Below are positions 31,431 to 43,757 of a stretch of 64,000 nt of DNA, piece by piece. Position numbers and translations under genes: made by a program. The notes below the pieces were generated by a model, which was not told the origin of the DNA, ran no database searches, and worked only from the letters and a program-made list of their open reading frames with translations. The first letter of the stretch is position 1. Each line of letters begins with the position of its first letter. This DNA comes from Adenophora triphylla var. japonica (taxonomy: Eukaryota > Streptophyta > Magnoliopsida > Asterales > Campanulaceae), in NCBI GenBank assembly GCA_022495995.1, contig JAFEMH010001352.1, forward strand, positions 424,012 through 488,011, read 5' to 3'.

Positions 31431-33090
31431 TGGTCATTTGACCCTAGAGGAGGAGAACCAAGCCGAACCCTCCACCATCAATAGGGAAAGGCAAACCAAC
31501 TCTGTTTTCAACGAGAATGGGGGCCCATTCTCGGCCCAAAATCCCCAACTCAACGAGTTCTACACCGGTTAACCGAGGAAGCCCGTGCTGAAAAAGCCCG
31601 AGGCCTACTAAACAAATAGCCCAAAAACTCCCCAAGCTCACATAAAAAACACCACTCTAACCACCCCACTTTCCCCAGAGCAAATCACGAGAAGGAAGGA
31701 AATCCTGGCCTCCAAGTCCAAACCGGTCGCGGAGGCCGTAGCCCATCAACGACGCGGAGATGGAAATGTTTGAAATAGAGGCAAATGGAGGGCTACGGTT
31801 CCTCGAGGGTCACAAAGGTTCTCCCAACGAGCTCCCGCTAACTCGCTTGCTAGTCAAGGCGTGGGGGCAAACAGGTTGAACCGGCCCTTGAACGCGGACG
31901 GCCGGCTGCGAAGCGTGGTACATGTAGAGGATAGCGAGGAGATAGGGAAGAGGCACGATCAAACCACCGTGCGAGGTCCAAAGCCAGACCCTTGGCTCCG
32001 GCCACGGAGAAGGCCGTGACTCCACGAGCTAAGAAGCACAAGGTTGATGATCGAGAACCACGAGTTTGTGGAATTTATGCGAGAAGATGTGGGAAACCCA
32101 TCAGAAGAGGCGCCCAGTAAGTGTGGCCAGCGCCGTGGACGCCTTCGGCGATAAAATTGCGCGGGCACCGATCCGGAAGAAGGGCAAACCCCCGAGATGG
32201 ACACCTATGACGGATCCAAAAATGCCAAGAGTCATATGGGAAGATTTGAGGGCCGAGATGGCTTTATTCTCCGCGGACGAGTCGGTGATGTGCGAAGGCT
32301 TTAGGCTGCGACCTTCACTGGCGAGGACCTATCTTGGATGCTAGCCCTCAAGCCCCGGTGTATCCGAGTCATTCGGTCGGTTCGTAGTTCTCTTCCTCAA
32401 TGCCTTTGCCGGAGCAGTGTGCCCGCTAGACCAAAGACAGATCTTGTCTGTGTCAGCGAGGCACCAAACGAGCCTACAAAAGATTATATATCCCGGTTCG
32501 GGAAGGTGAGCGAGGAGATTGTGGACTGGACGAGGGAGATATCGGACTATGTTTTGAGGCGGCCTCGGTTCCTCCTTCCTCAGAAATGAATTTTGCCTCC
32601 AAGAAACCTAAATCGATGGAGGAAATGTATGAAAGGGCCTCGGCCATTGCCTCCGCCGAAGAGCCTAGTGTGCTCGCTCCCAGAGCTTCTGCGAAAGAAA
32701 GGATAAGCCAAGTCCGGGAGACCACCCTGCAGCCTCGCTCACACCAAGAATCGTGGCAAAAACAGAGGCCGGGGATCGAAAAGCTCAAGAAGGCTACTGG
32801 CCAAACAAGCATACGTAGCTCACCGACCCAAGGGGCGGCGATCATGAGAGCCTCGGACTTTCCTGCTCCTCCCCCATGCTTGAAAGCCAAATGAGAGGAG
32901 TAGACTTAAATTCTGCGAGTATCACAACGACCACTGCACGGCCGAGGATCGTTTCCAGTGAAGCGAGTGATCCAAACAGAAAATCAATAACGGGGAGCTA
33001 ACCAAGTGGGTTAAGGGAAACAATCTTGCCCCGATAACAATAATCGGCGGCGGGCACGACACACGCGGGGACCGAGAGGAATGAAAGAGA
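31430..33090 (+). pseudogene. Gypsy G2 gag region, frameshifted
   Basis: The Retrotrans_gag region at about 32,060-32,600 reads, across frames, MALFSADESVMC, ISRFGKVSEEIVDWTREISD and FASKKPKSMEEMYERASAIA. A zinc-knuckle remnant KFCEYHNDH at about 32,910 is followed by EDRF, where the partner element has EDCF, so a zinc-binding Cys is lost. Gag would form the particle that packages element RNA. The N-terminal third is a basic, low-complexity linker. Several frame changes make it non-functional as read. Confidence 0.8.
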
Positions 33091-33099
33091 TAATTATGA

Positions 33100-33960
33100 T
33101 GACGATTTTGGGGACTATGACATTAACTTCATTGGGAGGAACCTCCTCAAATAAGCATTGTCCCTCCAAATTCGGACATTAGAGAAGGTTTTCTCCATCC
33201 CCGCCCGGCTCAGGAGGAAGAGCAAGAAATTGGGTTCAAAAGGAGTGAACTTGCCTCCACCCTTTTTCATTCCACACGGCCACTCACCCTCGGGATGAGA
33301 ATCAACCGGCAAACATAAGCCGAGTGTTGATAGATCTTTGGAGCTGCCCGCGACATACTCTACTACCATACTTTGGTTGGAATGAGAATGACGAGAAGCA
33401 CATCTCACTCCATATGCGGGCATGCTCGAAGGCTTCACCAACCACGCTGTAAGGGTAAAGGGGACGATTGTGTTTGACGTAGCTATTGGGGAAAAACCCA
33501 TGCGAAGACGGCCAAGATAACTTTCATGGTGGTCGATCTTCCTTCCCAATACAATGCCATTCTCGGCGTAAGCGCTCGAGCCGAATTGGGAATAGTTGCG
33601 TCCGTCCCCACCAACGGTGAAATTTAACACCCTGGCGGGGTTGCTACCATCAAAGAACCGGCCCAGGGAGATTCCTCCGAGCCTTTGGAGGAAAAAGGAA
33701 AGAAACAGAAAGGCGAGACCTCCCTTGCCCGCGATAGAGGCGAGGGACAAAATGATAGAGGGAAAAGGCGAGGACAAGTCAAAAAAGGGAAAACTCTTGC
33801 ACTCCGCCGCCGCCCGTACCGATTGGCATGCTTTCTTTCCATTCTACGAAGGTGGAGCTCAAGATGAGCGAGAAAATCGAAGCGATTGGCCGCCTGTTGA
33901 GGAGGTTATATTGATCGAGGAATAGAGGGGGAAATTGGCCGTGATATCATATATTCAATG
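33100..33960 (+). pseudogene. Gypsy G2 aspartic protease region
   Basis: The plus frame at 33,516-33,600 gives TFMVVDLPSQYNAILG followed by SARAELG, the C-terminal hallmark of plant gypsy retropepsins (VVxxPSAYNAILGR). The catalytic DTG/DSG region, expected near 33,330, is not readable in one frame. The rest is a charged linker toward RT. The long minus-strand ORF 33,115-33,777 is a shadow. Confidence 0.7.
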
Positions 33961-34062
33961 GCAACACCGACCGGAAGCTCGTGCCAACCCCCCAACTATT
34001 GTCATTGACTCCTGCACAATCGTGAAATCAGCGACCTTCAACCTAACGACGAGCTCGAGGAG

Positions 34063-35036
34063 GTGGTAATCAATCCCCACTTCCCGAGCAAACGGTTAAG
34101 GTTGGAGGTGGAAATTCACGAGGAGAGAAGGATACTTATTGAGTTCCTTAGAGCAAATTGCGATGTGTTCGCTTGGAGGGTGGAAGATATGCGAGGCATC
34201 GGCGAGGACGTGATCCTCCATAAAATCAACGATGACCCATCCTTCAAAAACATTCACCGGAAATCCAGATATTTCTCCCAGGAGAAAGAGATTGCCATCA
34301 AGGAAGAGGTGGAACAGTTGCTAAAAGCGGGGATAATAAAGGAGATCTCCTACCCCAAATGGTGACGATGTGGTCATGGTTAAGAAATCCAATGGTAAAT
34401 GGAGGATGTGCGTTGATTTCACCGATCTCAACAAGGCATGCCCCAAAGATTGCTTCCTCTTCCTCGCATGCACAGATTGGTGGATTCTATAGCCGGACAC
34501 GCGAGTTCTAAGCTTCATTGATGCATACTCCGGCTACCATCAAATCCAGATGGCTCACGAAGATGTCCGCTGCCTAGCTTTCATTCTTTGCCCGGGCAAG
34601 ACATGCTTGCTACGCTATGATGCCACTTTGGGAATTTGAAAAATCTCTGAGGCTACATATCAGGCGCATGGTCAATCTGGTCTTTAAAAACCAACTAGGC
34701 GAAATGCGGAGGCCTACATTGACGACATGGTCATAAAAACTAAGGAAAACTCCCACGAGCTCGATGTGGAGGAAACCTTCAAAAACTTGCGCCACAACAA
34801 CATGAAGCTAAACCCCCTTAAGTGCGCTTTCGGGGTCGAGGCGGGCAAGTTCCTCGGATTCGAGTCGACGAGAGGGATAGAGGCTAATCCGAGAGAAAAT
34901 CCAGGCCACTATTAGACATGAAACCTCACACTGCGTGAAGGATGTACAAAAACTCAATGGTCGCATCACCGCACTTGGCCGCTTCATCTCGCGGTCAGCG
35001 AGAGAGATGCCTCCTTCTTCAAAACACTACTGAGGA
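34063..35036 (+). pseudogene. Gypsy G2 reverse transcriptase, N-terminal and catalytic part
   Basis: Opens with FLRANCDVFAWRVEDMRGIG and KEEVEQLLKAGIIKEISYPK (34,063-34,365), then KKSNGKWRMCVDFTDLNKAC, SFIDAYSGYHQIQM, the active-site YIDD (AYIDDMVIKT at about 34,710), NLRHNNMKLNPLKCAFGVEA and GKFLGF. These are the standard gypsy RT blocks. It runs to FFKTLLRK at 35,036, where the foreign insertion begins. At least three frameshifts. Confidence 0.9.
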
Positions 35037-35398
35037 AAATTCCATTTTAGCTACGGCAAATTCCGTAGCTAAAATGAAGATTCCGTAGCTAAATCGTGTT
35101 TAGCTACGGATTTGTTCCGTAGCTATTCCGTGGATGCAGGTTTGTCGCTAAATTGGGCGTCGCTATTTTGTAGCTATTTTAGAGACGGATATGTCCGTCT
35201 CAAAATTAGAGACAGATATGTCCGTGTCTAAATTAGCTACAGATATGACCGTCTACGGATTAGCGACAGATTTTCCGTCTCTATTTAAATTCTCGTTTTA
35301 TTTTTGAACCATTTTAGCGACGGATATTTCCGTCGCTAAATTGATATTTTTTTAAAAAAAAAATTTTTATATATTTAAAAATATATATTAATATATTT

Positions 35399-35452
<54 letters not shown>

Positions 35453-35865
35453 AAATATATTAATATATATTTTCATATATATATTAAATCAATCTCTTAA
35501 TTTTTCTTATTCTCAAACCAGTCCCTTAATTTTTATTAATCTCAAATAAGTCCTTGATATTTCATAATTACCCAAACTCAAAAGCCAAAACACCATTATT
35601 CATAAACCGTAACATTTTTAGTGATCCATAAGCACTAAACACCTACCCAAACTCAAAATCAAGATCTCGCAAATGGAAGTTTTCGAGCAAACAATGTAAA
35701 TACATGATGAACAATTGGCCAATGGAATCACCAACCAACTTAAAGAAATAGAGAGAAGACAAAATCCTCAAGAGCTTAGATATAAAATTAGGGCACATAA
35801 TTCATTATCCAGGAAACATAAAACTGAAAAAAAGGCAATTAAGACAAAATCAGCAACAACGCACT

Positions 35866-36270
35866 TCAGCCAGACACCGCCAACGTAGGGGTCTTCAATC
35901 TCCAGCACAAGTCCGACAGCAACCCTTCAAGCTCTACGACGGAGAGGTGACGGTAGTGGTGGCGGCTGTTTGTTGAAGGGATAGAGTGACGGAAGAGATA
36001 AATAGAGAAATAGAGAGAGTGACGGAGGGCGAAGGTATCAGTAGCTGCTCCGGCGACGGGGACGGCAGGGCTGAAGGGACGGTGAGGGAGCTGGGAAATA
36101 TTGAGCGCTGTAAATGAAATTGAAGAGAGGAGAGAGAGAGAAATAGGGAGAGGGATGGATTGTGTTTGTTTGGAATGTTGTGGGCCGTTTGATTTAATGT
36201 ATTGAATTGTCGGATTTTGCCTTAGCCCATAATCTGCGTGAAATTTTAAAATCCAATCAAACAATGCCAC
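35866..36270 (-). other. 134-residue ORF within the foreign insertion, unrecognised
   Basis: Minus-strand frame starting MALFDWILKFHADYGL with a Ser/Leu/Pro-rich middle and C terminus SDLCWRLKTPTLAVSG. It partly reflects a CTCTCTCTC-rich stretch (36,120-36,150). It may be the first exon or leader of an element gene. No domain is recognised. Confidence 0.25.
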
Positions 36271-37020
36271 ATCACGTACTTATATTTATTTCACACTATA
36301 TTATACACTAACTAAAATATTTATGTCTAATATTAAGAATAATAATATTTATTATTAATAATATTTATTAATAAATTATTAATTAATTAATATTAATATT
36401 GTTTTATATAATCAGTAATAATATTAATAATAGTATTAATAATAATTAGAAATTTTTATTATTTGTTATTGAATAGGAAAAAATATTTTAAAAAAAAATT
36501 ATTACTGAAATTTCAAAAAAGTTATCTAAAATATTTACATGCTTTTATTTGATTTACCCAAAATTTTAGTTAGAGTAATATGCCTAATATCAAGAATAAT
36601 AACATTATCATTTAATTAGTAATAATACTTAATAATAAGACTAATAATGATGTTATTGTTAATTATTCAATTATATAATTGAATATATTTATAATTATTT
36701 TTTATATAATTAATAATAATATTAATAATAACTAGTAATAATACATAACATCAAAAATAATAATATTATTAATTAATAATAATATTCATTAATTTAATTA
36801 TTTTAAATTTATTAATAATAATTTAATAATTTAAAATTCTAAGAATTATTAATATACATAAATAATAATTGATATTAATAAATTATAAAAAAATACTTAT
36901 TAACAATAACAATAATTTAATCTTTAAAGAAAATAGTAATTAGTAATAATACATAATATTAAAAAATAATAATGTTATTAATTAATAATAATAATACTCA
37001 TTAATTTAATTATTTAAATT
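36271..37020. other. Very AT-rich TAATAA spacer
   Basis: Dense irregular TAATAAT/ATTAATA repeats, more than 80 percent A+T by eye. Two similar stretches (AGTAATAATACATAATATTAAAAAATAATAATG types) occur at about 36,735 and 36,945. No gene. Confidence 0.6.
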
Positions 37021-37572
37021 TAGAGTGTAGGGTTTAGGGCTTATAGTTTAGGGTTTAGGGTTTAGGGCTCAGAGTTAGGGGTATAGGGTTTAGGGTATAG
37101 GGTTTAGGGTTTAGGGTATAAGGTTTAGGGTATAGGATTTAGGGTTTAGGGTATAGGGTTTAGGGTTTAGGGTATAAGGTTTAGGGAATAGGGTTTAGGG
37201 TATAGGGTTTAGGGTATAGGGTTAGGGTTTAGGGGTTAGGGTTTAGGGTTTAGGGTTTAGGGTTTAGGGTATAGGGTTTAGGGTTTAGGGTATAAGGTTT
37301 AGGGAATAGGGGTTAGGGTATAGGGTTTAGGGTTTAGGGTTTAGGGTATAAGGTTTAGGGAATAGGGGTTAGGGTTTAGGGTATAGGGTTTAGGGGTTAG
37401 GGTTTAGGGTTTAGGGTTTAGGGTATAAGGTTTAGGGAATAGGGGTTAGGGTTTAGGGTATAGGGTTTAGGGTATAAGGTTTAGGGTTTAGGGTATAGGT
37501 TATAGTTTAGGGTTTAGGGTTTGGAGTTTAGGGTATAAACCCTAAACCCTATACCCTATACCCTAAACCCTC
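37021..37572. repeat. TTTAGGG / TATAGGG telomere-variant array with terminal inversion
   Basis: About 70 heptamers of TTTAGGG, TATAGGG, TATAAGG and GGGTTAG type on the plus strand. At about 37,530 the array switches to CCCTAAA and CCCTATA (AAACCCTAAACCCTATACCC). Higher-order blocks such as TTTAGGGTATAAGGTTTAGG recur every 60-100 bp. The TATAGGG variant is the complement of CCCTATA in the 13.5 kb array. Confidence 0.93.
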
Positions 37573-37575
37573 AAA

Positions 37576-38500
37576 GGGGGGAAGAGAGCTGATGAATTTA
37601 CATGGAGCAGAGTGCCGTATCGGGCTTTGAAGAAGTCAAAACATACCTCGGGCGGCCGCTTACTCACACTTTCAGCCGGCCGAGTGCCGGAGAAGAGCTC
37701 TTTTTGTATTTAGCCTGATTCTTGATCTCGCGTGTGGCCATTCTTGTAAGGGAGGAGAATAACTCCCAAAAACCAGTTATTATGTAAGTAAGGCACCGTC
37801 CGCCGTAGAAGGGCGTTATCTTAATATAGAAAAGTTAGCTTACGCCTTGCTTGTATCTGCTCGAAAATTAAGAGCCTACTTTTGCACATCCTATAAATGT
37901 GCTAAGCGAGGCCCCGCTTAGAAAGGTTTTACATAAACCGTGAGTCCTCGGGGAGAATGCTAGCTTGGTCATGTAGAGCTCACCTGAGTTCCAGGATCAC
38001 CTACTCCCGAGAAAGGCAATCAAAGCGCAGGCCTTAGTTGATTTTGTAGTAGAATCGTCATTCAAATTAGCGGACGCTGACCTCGGAAAAGAAAGCGAGC
38101 GGTAATCGGAAGATGACCCGAAAGCCCGAGCACGAAATTATTCCCACGGGAGCGTCCAGAAGAGGTATGGACTTTATATGTGGACGCGGCTCATGGCGTT
38201 AATCAGTGGAGCGGGCGGGCCTTCGATCGCACCTGCGGGGAGAAATTTATGAGGGCCTTGAGATTCGGGTTCGAGGCATCAAACAATCGGGGCGAGTATG
38301 AAGCGATTATAGCGTGCATGGAATTGGCAAGAGACTTGGGAGTTCGAGAATATTGAGATCAATAGTGACTCTCGGCTCATAGTTAATCAAATTAGGGGAG
38401 TATGATAACTTATCAACCCAAGTGCTAGCTCGGTACTACGGCCTTGCAAAAACCCTCATCAAAAATTTCACTTACTATGAAATTTGAACCAAGTCATGAG
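37576..38500 (+). pseudogene. Gypsy G2 RT connection and RNase H region
   Basis: After the insertion: GGKRADEFTW and a decayed connection domain, then the RNase H fold from about 38,160 with (across frames) WTLYVDAAHG-like start, RGIKQSGR/ASNNRGEYEAI, and the well-preserved end NLSTQVLARYYGLAKTLIK followed by NFTYYE. Gypsy RNase H degrades the RNA of the RNA/DNA hybrid. Multiple frameshifts. Confidence 0.75.
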
Positions 38501-38819
38501 AGAGGACAATGTGGAAGGCGGACCTCTCTCAAGAATAGCAGGCCAAGAAATTGGTGAGTTGGAGCGGATTGCCGAGACGAGTTCACGGAGAGACTGTATA
38601 TAGATCGAATTCGGATAAACAATATTCGAGGATCAAGTAAGGGGACTGGGTAGATGAAATGAAGGATTACATCGAGAAGCAAACCCTCCCAGAGGACCCG
38701 GTAAAGGCTAGAGCCATCGGAACGGTGTCCGCGAAATACCTCGTCCTCGATGGGGTGCTTTTCGGCGATCATTCACCAAGCCTTTGCTAAGATGTGTTAA
38801 AACTCACTTGGTCACCAAC

Positions 38820-39875
38820 TTACTCTGAGGTCCACGAAGGAGTTTGTGGCGGACATCCAGTGCTCGCACCCTCTCGAGACAAGATCAAATTCCAAGGATT
38901 CTTTTGGCCCACAATGAGAAGGGATGCGCGGGGAGTATGTTAGAAAATGTGATAAGTGCCGAGAAGATTTGCGGACATCCACAGACTACCATCAACGGAG
39001 CGAGACTTTGGTTGTACCATCGTGGCCGTTTGATACGTGGGGATAGATCTTATTGGACCATTTCCAAGCTGCTAGAGGAAGCATCAAGTATGCGCGTGGT
39101 GGCCGTGGATTATTTTACCAAGTGGACGGAAGCAAAGGGCTTGGCCGCTATTTAGAGATAACACTATCGGTTTTGTCCACGACCACATCTATTGTCGATT
39201 TGGGGTTCCCAGAGCAATAATTTCGAGATAATGGCACCCGATTCTCCGCAAAATTCAACTGCTTGAATGTGTGAGAATGAAGGTGCAACACCGTAAGTCC
39301 GCGATTGCCTATCCTCGGGGAAATGGCCAAGGCGAGGCCGCGAACAAGCTAGTTCGACCGCCTTAAAGAAAAACTTGGAAGGACGAGGAGGACGATGGTT
39401 GGACGAGCTCACGGTCATTGCATTATGGGTTGTCCGCACCACAATTAGAAATTCTACGGGAGAAACTCCTTTCTCGCTCACGTATGGGTCGAGGCAATGG
39501 CTCCGGTGGAGGTAGCCCTACCCTCGTACGAGTCACATACTTCGACGAGTCTCAAAACGAGGCAAACGAAGGTGTGACTGGACGATCTCGAAGGAAAGAG
39601 AATGCGGGCACATGAAAAAATGGTGAACTACAAACGAGAGCGAAGAAGCACCATGATAAAAGAGTAAATAAGAGGAGTTTTCGGTTGGGCCCAGGTACTC
39701 GAGCGTAGAGGTCCGTGGGGACCCAACTCCGGTTTCAACAAGCCGTCCCCGAAATGGGAAGGTCCATATGAGGTCACAAAGATGGTCAAAGAGGGCACTT
39801 ACATATTGCGACCAAAAGAGGAGAAGAGCTTAAGCACGCTTGGAATAGCGACCACCTTAAGAGATACTTCTTTTA
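38820..39875 (+). pseudogene. Gypsy G2 integrase
   Basis: Pieces in order: VHEGVCGGHP with a decayed HHCC zinc region; the first catalytic Asp in DTWGIDL (about 39,032); VVAVDYFTKWTEAKGLAA; FVHDHIYCRFGVP; the second Asp in DNGTRFSAKF (about 39,226); the Glu in GNGQGE (about 39,320); [29 protein letters not shown]; and PKWEGPYEVTKMVKEGTY near the C terminus. The DDE triad is readable, but only by changing frame. Confidence 0.85.
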
Positions 39876-40985
39876 AAATCTTTGTAATTTTGGAAGGAGT
39901 ATAGACTATATATATATAAGTGAGAAGTTATCATCATATTTTGATGCAAAAATCAATTCCCACCGGCCCAAAGCTAGGGTGGATGCCCGCAGCCGGATGC
40001 CGGTAGGTTCAAGAGCCAACATATGAGCTTCTACTTGCGATGCGCAAAGATCTAGGATCCGCATGCCTATATATGTACAAAGATCCATTACGATCCGTCT
40101 TATGATCGCGGGGAGGATACTCTCTCTGCCAGCGTGACACCACCAAAAATAAGTGGATATAGATGAACGTGAGGTCTGAAGGCCATGATGCCGTGCCTCT
40201 GCAGTTCACAGTGGGGACAATGACTGAAGTCCGGACCCACTAATTGCGCGAAGGACCTCGTTAGGGCCGTTACTCGCATGCTGTATGTGACAAAGGCCTA
40301 CATATAAGCCCGTTCGCGAGATCGCCACGAGACCCTCACGAAAAACCCTAGGGAGTTTTGAATAAAGGGTCAAATAAGTGAGAACCTCCAATAAGGGGAT
40401 ACGAGATGCCGGGGTTAAAGGGCCTCTATGCTAAAATATGCTCCTACCTTTACATTGCGCGGACAATAGCCTCACGGCCACCTTACGCATGCCACATGAA
40501 AGTATGCTTGCCTTAGCTACTTTTGACTTACACCCCATTTCCTTGAGAAATTTGGGAATAAGTGTAAATGGATGAGAGTGATCAAACTAGTTTAGCAAGC
40601 CAAGCAGGACAACGAGGTTAAGGCCTCAAAGTTTGCCACAAGGCTAAGCAAACGCGATCATAGAAGAATAAAGTGGCTCTCACAAAAAACCTAAGGGTTT
40701 TGAATAAAGAGTTAGGAAAACTCAAAAAATGCGGGCGAAAGGGCCTACTAAGGCTGCTTGCATGAAGGAGAGTATAAAGTTAATTGCAAGTCAGCATTTG
40801 GAAAAAGTAATAGGCAAGAATGCAAGTATTAAGGTGCTCGAAAATTGCCAAACTACTCAAAATAGCCTACGAGACTAGCAATTAAGATAAAAGTAAAGGA
40901 GCCAAGTGGAGAAAAATGCTTCTATTAATGATAAGGAAGTATTTACAAAGTCCTAAAACTATTACAACAAGAAAAAACAAAAATC
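39876..40985. repeat. G2 3' non-coding region with short repeats
   Basis: Between integrase and antisense ORF. Repeats GCATGCCTATATATGTACAA and GCATGCTGTATGTGACAAAGG at about 40,060 and 40,275, matching the region at 20,100-20,470. No gene. Confidence 0.6.
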
Positions 40986-43757
40986 CTATACTAATGGAGC
41001 ATTCTCCTTGGGCTCCTCGGTGGCCGCTCCACCTGTGCCCGCTTACGGCTCCTCGGTGGCCGCACCCCCTGTGCCGCCGGAGTCCGGAGTTGGGAAAACG
41101 GCTGGTCCCAGAGGCACCTCGGTAGTAGGAGCAGGTTTGTTGCTCGGCGGAAAAGGCGAAGCGGAGCTGCCATTGGGAATAGATCTCCGATGGTGGCCCC
41201 TCTGGAAGAACTGAGCCGGGGCGTCCCCCAAAGATAAAGGGTTGTCCCCGAATCGCGGTACATCCAGTTCGGCGATCGGAGCGAAGCGATCACTTACGCC
41301 ACGGGGAGGCGAAGAAGCCGCGGCGGAGAGATCTAGACCCTTGACCTCGTCCTCGGGACGGAGGAACTAGCGCGTGCAGAGCACGCTCCGCGTCGTACTT
41401 GACTTGATGGCCGTCACGACGGCTAGCTGCACGGAGAACATGCAATGGCCGCGAAGTTCCGGATACGTAATCGGACACCGGCCTCATCTTCAGGCCGAGC
41501 ACTCCGCGTTAAACTCATCGGAGTTCTTATACTCTCAGCGGCCTCCTTGCGAGCCGGCTTCGGCATCCTGCTCCTTACTCCCGAGGCGAGGCCAGGTCGA
41601 GAGCGGCGAGTTGCTCGGAGAGATCATCCGCCTTGGCCTCCCGGGATCTCCACTTGCTTTTGGGAGGCATCCGGCTTGACCATGAGCTCGGAGTTCCTTT
41701 GCTCAGTGAAGTTTGTGGCCCACTGAGCTCGTCCGCGACCGCTTCGCCTTTGCAAGGCTCCCCTCAGCTCGGTCACCCGATCCTGGAAGCCACTTCGGAT
41801 CGGACTCTTTGGTCGCGAACTCTTTCTCCTTGGCATCCGGGAGGGAGCTCGAGTCCCACCTTCTCACAGGCCGGCTCCGGCTGCGGAGTTTAGCCGCCGT
41901 GTCCTTGAGTGTTCTTTGGCAAGCTCGGCGGGCCGAGCTATCGCGGAGTCTCCGGAGCCTCGTAGCCTTATTGCCCACTGCGAGGAGGATAGTTAGAACG
42001 AGAAAGGCTAAAAATGTCGAAGGGACGGACGAGAAAGAATCAAACCTCGGTGAGGGCAATCCCGATGTCTCCCGTCAAGGCGATGGGTTCTCCTTCTCCG
42101 CCACGGAATGATAGAAATCAGGGGCAAAAGCACCTGTTGATGAGCCTGTCCCAACGAGTGAGTTATGGGCGGAGCGGGCATACGAGTCCACCCCTTCAAT
42201 GGCGGGCACACCTCCCACTGTTTCCTCTTCTCCCAGGTCTCCTCGCGGGTGGCCGAGGAGGAGATCGGGTAGGCCACCGAGCATATGGTCCCAGCGGTGG
42301 AGGGACGGTGGTAGAAGCGGTGGCGGCGTCGGGGCTACGGGTAGAGGTATCCACCACTTTACGGGTCTTGGAGGACCTCTCCTATGCGTCGAATCCGCCT
42401 CTCTGTCGATCCTTTTCTTGGGGCTCCACAGTTATGCCGGAGAGCAATAAATGCGGCAGGAGATGATGCCGGAGAGCATTGGGTGGAGGAGGACCCCGAG
42501 GAGGTGGAGCGGGTCCCGGTGGTTAGAATGGTTACGGGAGCGAGATAGAGTCTCCCAGTCCTCCTGTTGCTCGCTACGAGAACGAGTCTTGTCTTTTGTG
42601 GGAACCCCTCCCGTCTCATTACGCCTCTTAGGCGGCTTCCTTGTTGGCCCTACTGGTTCTTGGCCTTCGGTTGAGCGGCACTTAGAGGAGGAGCCATCGA
42701 AATTATACACTTCCAGGATCTACTCTGGAGGGAAAGAAAAATGGTTAGCGGGCAGCGGTTCAAAATCAAAAGCAAAATAAATTGGCAACGGTTTTTATAG
42801 AAGAATCGAGGCCAGATGATTTCGGGAGGATCGCGCTCGGCGCCCGGCATACGGGTCTTACAATCTGCCTCGACTGGTAATGTTCATGCACCACGCCAAT
42901 CGGGGTCGCGGGGCAAAGGCTCTATCTCTACTGCAGGGGGCATGTGGGGCGCCACTCCTGCGAGCCGCCCCGAGTAGATCGATGACTCATCTTCCAGTAT
43001 GGCGCCCACGTCATATACGGGCTCATCCGCGGCCTGTCCCGAATAGAGGGCCGAGATGCCTCTCTATGGCGGTGCGCATAGCATCGGCTAAGGACGGAGT
43101 CCGGATATTTGCTAGCGGCCGCCTTCATAGGGACGGGGTGTGAAGGTTTGGAAAAGGGCCATCGAATCTTGACTCAATAACCAAAATATCTTTACGATTC
43201 CATGGTCAAATTTGTTGGAGGGAGGAGAGAAAGTCCTGGTGGAGTAGTTCCTAGCCTTCAAGCTCGGGATACCACGGCTAATGCGGTTACGATAATAAGC
43301 GTAGAGCCCAGCGAGGGTAGGTTCATAGCCCGAGGAATCTGCACACGGCAATGAAGGAGACAATGGCTCGGATGGCATTGGGAGTCGGAGTGCGTAGGCG
43401 GGGCATTGAACTCCGGGGAAGAAATAAAAGAAGGGGTCCGGGGGCGGCCTCAATCCATTCTCCAGGCCCCATAAAAACGCGAGGCTCGGTTGTCCCCGCG
43501 GACATCTGCTATGGTCTCTGGCCGCAGCTTGTCCTTGTCCGCCAAATGAACATGCCCAAGGGTGCGGACACGGTAAGCGTTGCGGTCCACATTATAAACC
43601 TCGTAAATCTCCTCCTCCCAGTCAATGGTGGCCACCTCCTTGGCCTTCTTACGGCCATGACCAGGATTAACATCCCTAGCTGGCCTCTTGCCTTTGTTCC
43701 GGGCAGGGGCCACAACCTCCTCCCCTCCTCAGAGTCAGAGCTCTCGAAGGCATCCAC
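40986..43757 (-). pseudogene. Gypsy G2 antisense ORF (Transposase_28-like)
   Basis: Opposite to pol. From the top: an acidic/basic N-terminal region (43,757-43,450) with KGKRPARDVN and DWEEEIYEVYNVDRNAYRVR; a central domain (about 43,450-42,900) with a decayed SLxPSxGLYAYYRNR segment and ALFQTF; a Ser/Pro/Arg-rich linker; a charged coiled-coil part (about 41,900-41,400) and the C terminus ATEEPKENAPLV followed by TAG at 40,986. The central part resembles the Pfam family Putative gypsy type transposon (Transposase_28), known from antisense ORFs of Tat-type elements. Function is unknown. Heavily frameshifted. Confidence 0.6.

Larger units (their letters stand above)
35037..37575. mobile_element. 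Foreign insertion inside gypsy RT/RNase H, CACTA-like with telomere-like array
   Basis: Gypsy coding sequence breaks at FFKTLLRK (35,036) and resumes GGKRADEFTW (about 37,576). AAA on each side could be a 3 bp duplication, but other joints are possible. The left end has TAGCTACGGAATTTGCCGTAGCTA-type inverted subterminal motifs (35,040-35,340), (TA)n at 35,400-35,450, AT-rich DNA, then a telomere-like array. No clean terminal inverted repeat is visible; CACTAC at 35,025 is part of the gypsy frame. It is probably a decayed CACTA-type or unclassified DNA element. Confidence 0.6.

Noticed and set aside
33115..33777. 220-residue minus-strand ORF
   Set aside because: Shadow of the gypsy protease region on the plus strand; no independent domain.
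35025..35045. CACTACTGAGGAAAA read as a CACTA terminus of the inserted element
   Set aside because: CACTACTGAGGAAA is in frame with the gypsy coding sequence (FFKTLLRK) and no matching inverted terminus is seen near 37,575; the foreign element probably starts just after it.
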